Shown here one piece after another: positions 31,081-35,411 of a stretch of DNA of 35,411 nt. Under the pieces are notes generated by a model. That model searched no databases, had not been told where the DNA came from, and saw nothing but the letters and a program-made list of their open reading frames with translations. Position 1 is the stretch's first letter. Each line of letters opens with the position of its first letter. The position numbers and the translations under genes are program-made. The DNA comes from Phytophthora quininea (lineage: Eukaryota; Oomycota; Peronosporomycetes; Peronosporales; Peronosporaceae), in the NCBI GenBank assembly GCA_011947345.1, contig JAAVTG010000613.1, positions 1 through 35,411 of the forward strand, in the 5' to 3' direction.

Positions 31081-33082
31081 ATGCCGCGAGCACCGACGAA
31101 GACAGTGGCGGACTCGCCTCAGCTTGCTGGGGCTCAACAGCCTGCAGTGAATACCACGCAGACAGCGCAGTTACAGCAGCATGTCAAACCGGAACACTTG
31201 CAGGCCCAGCAGCAAATGCAGCTCCAGCAACAGCTCCATCAGCAGCAACAGTACCAATTGCAGCAGCACCACATGCAGCAATTGCAAGCTCAGGCTCAAG
31301 CTCAGGCTCAGGCTCAAATGCAACAGCAATCACAGCCGGGACAAATGCAGCAACAACAGCCAGGAATGCAGTACCCAGTCTCGGGAACTATTGGACAGAG
31401 CACTACAGCAAACAATTTGGTGTCGGCTGCAGTCCAGGCTGCCAATGCAGCGGCCACTGCAGCTGGAGGCTACGCGTTCCCACGTAACTCACCCGAATTT
31501 GCGTGCGAAAATGTTGGCGAACGAGTGAAAGGAAAGCGACGGAAATATTGCCCGCACGAAGTGACGGCCTTGGTGCTTGGTGTGCAACGATACGCTGATG
31601 ATAGTTGTCCGTGGAGTTCTATCCTAAGAGACCCCCATTTAGGACATTTGTTTCACGGTAGAAGCGGCGTGGATTTAAAGGACAAGTGGCGGACGTTGAT
31701 CAAAACGAGACCAGAGCTGGCGGCGTACACAGAGAACCGGAAGAACCACCGGAAATATCGACCATTCACAAAGATCGAGGAGGACGCACTGGTGGAAGGC
31801 GTGCGGAAGTACAATGGGCAGAGAAATGTCTGGTCACTTATCCTCGTGGACAAGGAGCTGGGACCAAAGTTTAACGACCGATCCAACGTACAGCTGAAGG
31901 ACAAGTTCCGCACAATGAAGCGATCCGGAAATATGTCTAATTTAACGGTAGACCACTCGTCCAGCAGGCGATCGTCGGCGTCCTCCACGCCAACGTCGTC
32001 TGCAGCAGTGTCGTCAACTGCAGCAACGTCAGAAGCAGCGACTACGACCATCAAAACGTCAGCGCCGACCACCTCGTCAGAGTTAAAGTTTACGTCGACC
32101 CCACCTGCACAATTGGCTGCAGCAGTGTCAGCTGCAGTTAACGGGACGAGTAGGATGTCCTCGAGCATGTCAGCAGCAAGTCAACAGGCAGCAACGTTGC
32201 TTGTTCAGGCTAACAACGCAACCTCTGCCATGTTTGCGGATCCAAATCTCTATCTAGGAGGAGCTTACTCAGTGCCGCCTCCGCATATGTCGCAAGGCAT
32301 GAACTTGCAGCAGATGAGCTCAACGCAGTCTAGACAGCAATCCGCTCATGCACAAGCTCATGCACAAGCTCAGGCACAAGCACAAGCACAAGCACAAGCA
32401 CAAGCTCAAGCCCACGCTCAGGCGCAAGCTCAAGCGCAAGCTATCGCACATGCGCAGGCTCGAGCAGCGCAGGCACAACTACTTCAGCAGCAACAACTTC
32501 GGTCCCATTCGCAGGTGCAACAAAGCAAGCAACCGTTCCAAATGATGAGCTCGTCAGGCAACGCATACAGCGCTGGCCTCCCTGGCTATCAGCTTGTAGG
32601 CAACCAACTTGTTCCAAACCAAGGTCTGTACTACACCATGCCACAGTCGCAGTCGCAGCAAGCGCAGCTCCAACAGCAACAGTATCAACAGCACCAACAG
32701 CATCTGCAACAGCGACAGCTTCAACAACAGCAACTGGCTGCTGCGGTGATGGCGGCAGCCAACCCTCAGGCTCAGCAGCAACCTCAGCACCAGCAAAAGG
32801 CCAATCGACGAACGCGAACCAACAAAGCGGTACGACTTCACGAGGTGCGTCTAGAGGACGAGGCAATGCGCGGGATGGCAATGCTCTGTCTGACAAACTC
32901 AATGATGGGGTCAGTATGAAGGTGGGGGACTGCTCTCACCGTCTATGGAGAGTTTGCTTCAGGCCCAAGGAAGTAGTGTTTCTGCTACGCCTGCCACCGG
33001 TATGTTCGCTATTTTGTTACTTTTTTCCACAATAACTAACGAAATGTTTGTGACAGGCGCTAGTCGCGATCCATTGGTATAG
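31081..33082 (+). CDS. Gln-rich protein with two telobox-type Myb/SANT domains
   Basis: The ATG at 31081 starts a Q-rich region, then two consecutive Myb-like domains. The first carries the telobox VDLKDKWRT (residues 197-205), the second VQLKDKFRT (270-278). The telobox is the third-helix signature of telomere-repeat binding (TRF-type) proteins, so double-stranded DNA binding, perhaps at telomeres or promoters, is likely. Ser/Thr/Ala-rich, Gln-Ala and Gln/Ser-rich low-complexity regions follow. The frame steps at 32795-32798 and 32924-32928 (A and G runs), after which an Arg/Gly stretch (TSRGASRGRGNARDG) and a Ser-rich tail follow. An intron at 33000-33056 precedes the last codons (ASRDPLV) and TAG 33080. 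Having two teloboxes in tandem is unusual compared with the single C-terminal domain of animal TRFs. Confidence 0.82.
32341..32470 (+). repeat. Gln-Ala coding microsatellite-like repeat
   Basis: About 15-20 units of the hexamer CAAGCN (Gln-Ala, with some His) lie in a row, encoding residues about 421-463 of the telobox protein. Near-perfect copies around 32375-32400 suggest recent expansion by replication slippage. Confidence 0.85.
33000..33056 (+). other. Intron near the 3' end of the telobox Myb gene
   Basis: GTATGT donor, CTAAC branch point near 33036 and GACAG acceptor; 57 bp. Splicing joins ATG to ASRDPLV and then TAG. Confidence 0.75.
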
Positions 33083-33370
33083 CGAACTGTGAGCGGCATC
33101 AAGACGCAGCCAATATCGTTTTTGCCACCATTTTGGTCTACCGACACCAGCTACATTGCTGACTATTGAGAGACACGGGTGAGGACGAACGGAGACGAGC
33201 AGCGAGGGCGCTACAGATTGTGGATAGTGTCAACGTACCATAGCAGAAAGAAAAAAAAGAGGAGAAACACCCAAGGAGATAAAACACTCACGAATGTATC
33301 AACAGCGCTGATCGATCCATTGTTGCATTCGCAGTATGTTGTGGTGGAGCTATTGCGGGCAACTTCAACT

Positions 33371-34083
33371 ATGAAACCTCGGAGTGATGGTCTTTCGACT
33401 ACAAACCTGGTGAGTGGTAGTCAGGGGTTTTGGGGATCCTCATGCAACTACAAGATCACAATGGCATTTATCAAGAGTTACACATGTGTCTCCCTTCTTC
33501 GAACTCGTCCACTATCGACGACATTAAAAAGTGTCAATTGGCCGCGTCGCCAAACCTGCAACCGGTATCCAAGATGGATGAAGCAACAAGGAAAGTATTG
33601 AAGAGCTGGGTGTACTGGCAACGTGATCCACAGCTCCCGAACTGCTGGACGAAGGCGTTTGCAGTTCTGGACGACGCCTTCCTGTGGCTTTTCCAACACG
33701 AAGAATCGGTGCCTCAAGGCTTGCTCGTCCAGATTGCTATTGCAAGTGTGGAGAAAGTTGGCGATCGAATGCTGCGTGTGACCGATCCAAGCGGCGAGGA
33801 GCTTCACCTGAGTTTGTACAACGACGACGACTTTGGACGGTGGAGTACGATGCTAACCAACGCGGCTGACATGACGACCGCGTTCTTCCGCTCCAGTGGA
33901 GTTAATGTGCGAGATCTCCCGCGGTCGAGCCACTACCGAGGCACGCTGGAAGACTACCGTCGAGTTCCCAAGCGCGTGAAATGTAGAGACGCTGTAACCC
34001 AACTAGCAAAGTCGTGGGGATTCATCAACCGACCAAATAACAAGCTGCGCATGAGGTATGAAGGAGCTGAGCAAATAGACTAG
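33371..34083 (+). CDS. PH-domain protein 1
   Basis: The central part (WVYWQRDPQLPNCWTKAFAV to FGRWSTMLTNA) reads as a pleckstrin-homology domain: a strand starting with W, a basic/aromatic second strand, and the closing C-terminal tryptophan helix. PH domains bind phosphoinositides or proteins at membranes. The C-terminal 50 residues are basic. The start is uncertain: ATG 33371 joins through a one-base step in GGGG (33432-33435), while ATG 33442 is the first Met in the main frame. It is a paralogue of the gene at 35071. Confidence 0.65.
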
Positions 34084-35070
34084 AGATCTTAGTGAAGATG
34101 TGAATACAGCAGACCAATGAGGATACTGGTCATGTGGCAGCTCACGATCGGCCAGCCAAACGCCACACGTTTCAGTATAGAGCAGAGCGACGACGTGCAA
34201 AGCGTCCAGCAATGTCGGCGCTCCTTGGAGACCAAGCCATCTACGTTCTCGCGACTTGGCTGAACATGTCTCCCTCAACATCGTTCTGTTAGTGACCTCC
34301 GCGACAGCTTGGCAGCAGCGAACGCCAAATCTGCAGGTGTACATGTGCATGGATCCCGTCATGACCCCAAGCAGCAGCAGCATAGACAAGCAGACTTTGG
34401 CCTCGAAGCAAAGTTTCCCTTGCTACATGTGCCGTATCAACGAAGCAAGCCGCGTGGCACGCTTCTAGTCGAGTTAGCTTCCAAGGCCAAGCAAGCACTA
34501 GCGACTCGACTGGACCCATTGCAAACGAGCCGAGAGCGACGTGCTAAAGGTAAGCGCGCGGTCCGTCACCGGCTGCCGCTGGCGAACTACTTGCCCTGGG
34601 CAAGAACCGTGCAGCCTGTGCGGGGTTTAACTGGTGCAGGCGAGCCCGCTGCAAGGTCAACGAGATCGGCCGCGAGTTGGTCTCTGAGAGACCGAGCAGA
34701 GCAAATCGATCGATCCGTGCAGCCTCCTATCGTTCACTGTGGCTAGAATCAAGAGCCGAGTGGATAGCGCGTGATAAACTATCCGCACGCGCTCAAGTCA
34801 ACTGAACTTGTGCGCGGCCCCAAGCCGTGGCAGCTCGTCTACATGGCCATCCAGTCGTCCTCCCCACCAAGACGTTGCTTCACGGGGCTTCTACTCCAGT
34901 CTTCATCTACGTTCTCGGCGAGCTTCCGTTGCAAGGGACAATAGTGACCGGTTATCAGATCCAACACCTTCAGACACCTTCAGACGGTCGCTGCTTGTCC
35001 TGTCGCACGCCCACATCCACCGTGGCTTGCGGCTCATTTCCCAATTAGCTCGGTCGTCTGCAAGCAGAGC
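34084..35070. other. Undefined region between the two PH-domain genes
   Basis: About 1 kb. Long frames exist on both strands (for example 34003-34389 minus, with a hydrophobic start, and 34309-34746 plus), but none shows a recognisable domain and they conflict with each other. A real small gene may be hidden by frame steps; I cannot support one. Confidence 0.4.
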
Positions 35071-35411
35071 ATGGCGCTGAGTCATCGGCACGTGGCCAGA
35101 CCGCTACGCAGCGACAGCCCCGAGTCCCGCAAACCACGCTGCACACGCGTCAATAGAGAACCTTCCTCGTCCTACTCTTCTTCTCCGCGTAAATGGCGAG
35201 CCTCAAGACGCAGCGCGCGCGAGTCGCTGCGCTCCACGATGCTGACGAACGGCAGCGACTCGATGGACGAGGACGCCACTCAAGCTGAAGACCCGCAGAC
35301 CCAGGAGCTGCAAGTCTTTGTGCAGCTGCAGAGACCGCTCAGCGACTGGGTCTACTGGCAACGAGACGCCGAACTGCTGCCCGACTGCTGGACGCGAGTC
35401 TTCGCCGTCGT
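35071..35411 (+). CDS. PH-domain protein 2 (3' partial)
   Basis: The ATG at 35071 opens an Arg/Ser-rich N-terminal region (RVNREPSSSYSSSPRKWRAS), an acidic stretch, then the start of a PH domain (SDWVYWQRDAELLPDCWTRV), which closely matches the same segment of PH-domain protein 1. The window ends inside the domain. The frame is uninterrupted over 341 bases. The basic, serine-rich N-terminus is absent from the first gene. Confidence 0.72.
   Translation, partial: MALSHRHVARPLRSDSPESRKPRCTRVNREPSSSYSSSPRKWRASRRSARESLRSTMLTNGSDSMDEDATQAEDPQTQELQVFVQLQRPLSDWVYWQRDAELLPDCWTRVFAV

Noticed and set aside
34003..34746. Competing long frames on both strands, one with a hydrophobic start
   Set aside because: They overlap on opposite strands and none shows a known domain; without a homologue neither can be chosen.

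Overview
The window reads as an oomycete chromosome segment, most like a Phytophthora-type genome. Support comes from two crinkler (CRN)-type effector genes, two large tyrosine-kinase-like (TKL) kinases, short GT-AG introns of 54-76 bp with CTAAC-like branch points, gene-dense packing on both strands, and duplicated secreted-protein genes. No rRNA, tRNA, CRISPR array or bacterial operon signal was seen. The species cannot be named from sequence alone.

Layout. 1-9120: two inverted copies of an uncharacterised gene family (left 1-1411 +, right 7798-9120 -) bracket a tetraspanin (1597-2609 +), a tandem pseudokinase-kinase gene (2638-5845 -) and actin-related protein 3 (6303-7629 +). 9477-13460: a RABL6-type GTPase and a mitochondrial L-threonine 3-dehydrogenase, both on the minus strand. 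14071-17200: a second tandem pseudokinase-kinase gene on the plus strand. 17305-23057: a decayed secreted-protein relic, two minus-strand CRN-type genes, and between them a candidate 1.0 kb DNA transposon with terminal inverted repeats. 23241-25952: a bacterial-type (mitochondrial) leucyl-tRNA synthetase. 26013-29571: a cluster of four small secreted beta/gamma-crystallin-like proteins. 31081-33082: a glutamine-rich protein with two telobox Myb domains. 33371 to the end: two paralogous PH-domain genes, the second cut by the window edge.

The two most interesting items are the kinases and the crystallin-like cluster. Each kinase gene encodes helical region - pseudokinase - helical region - intact kinase, an order like that of animal Janus kinases but built on a TKL kinase and apparently made by duplicating a whole helical-plus-kinase unit. 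The crystallin-like cluster shows a sharp identity boundary between inverted copies, suggesting gene conversion.

A caution applies to everything below. Nearly every long reading frame, including housekeeping genes (ARP3, leucyl-tRNA synthetase, threonine dehydrogenase), is broken by single-base frame steps. Almost all go in the direction of one missing base, and most lie in homopolymers. This looks like a systematic sequence or assembly error rather than real gene decay, so genes are given as whole loci with the steps noted. True substitutions to stop codons (for example in the second kinase and in the left family copy) are listed separately.
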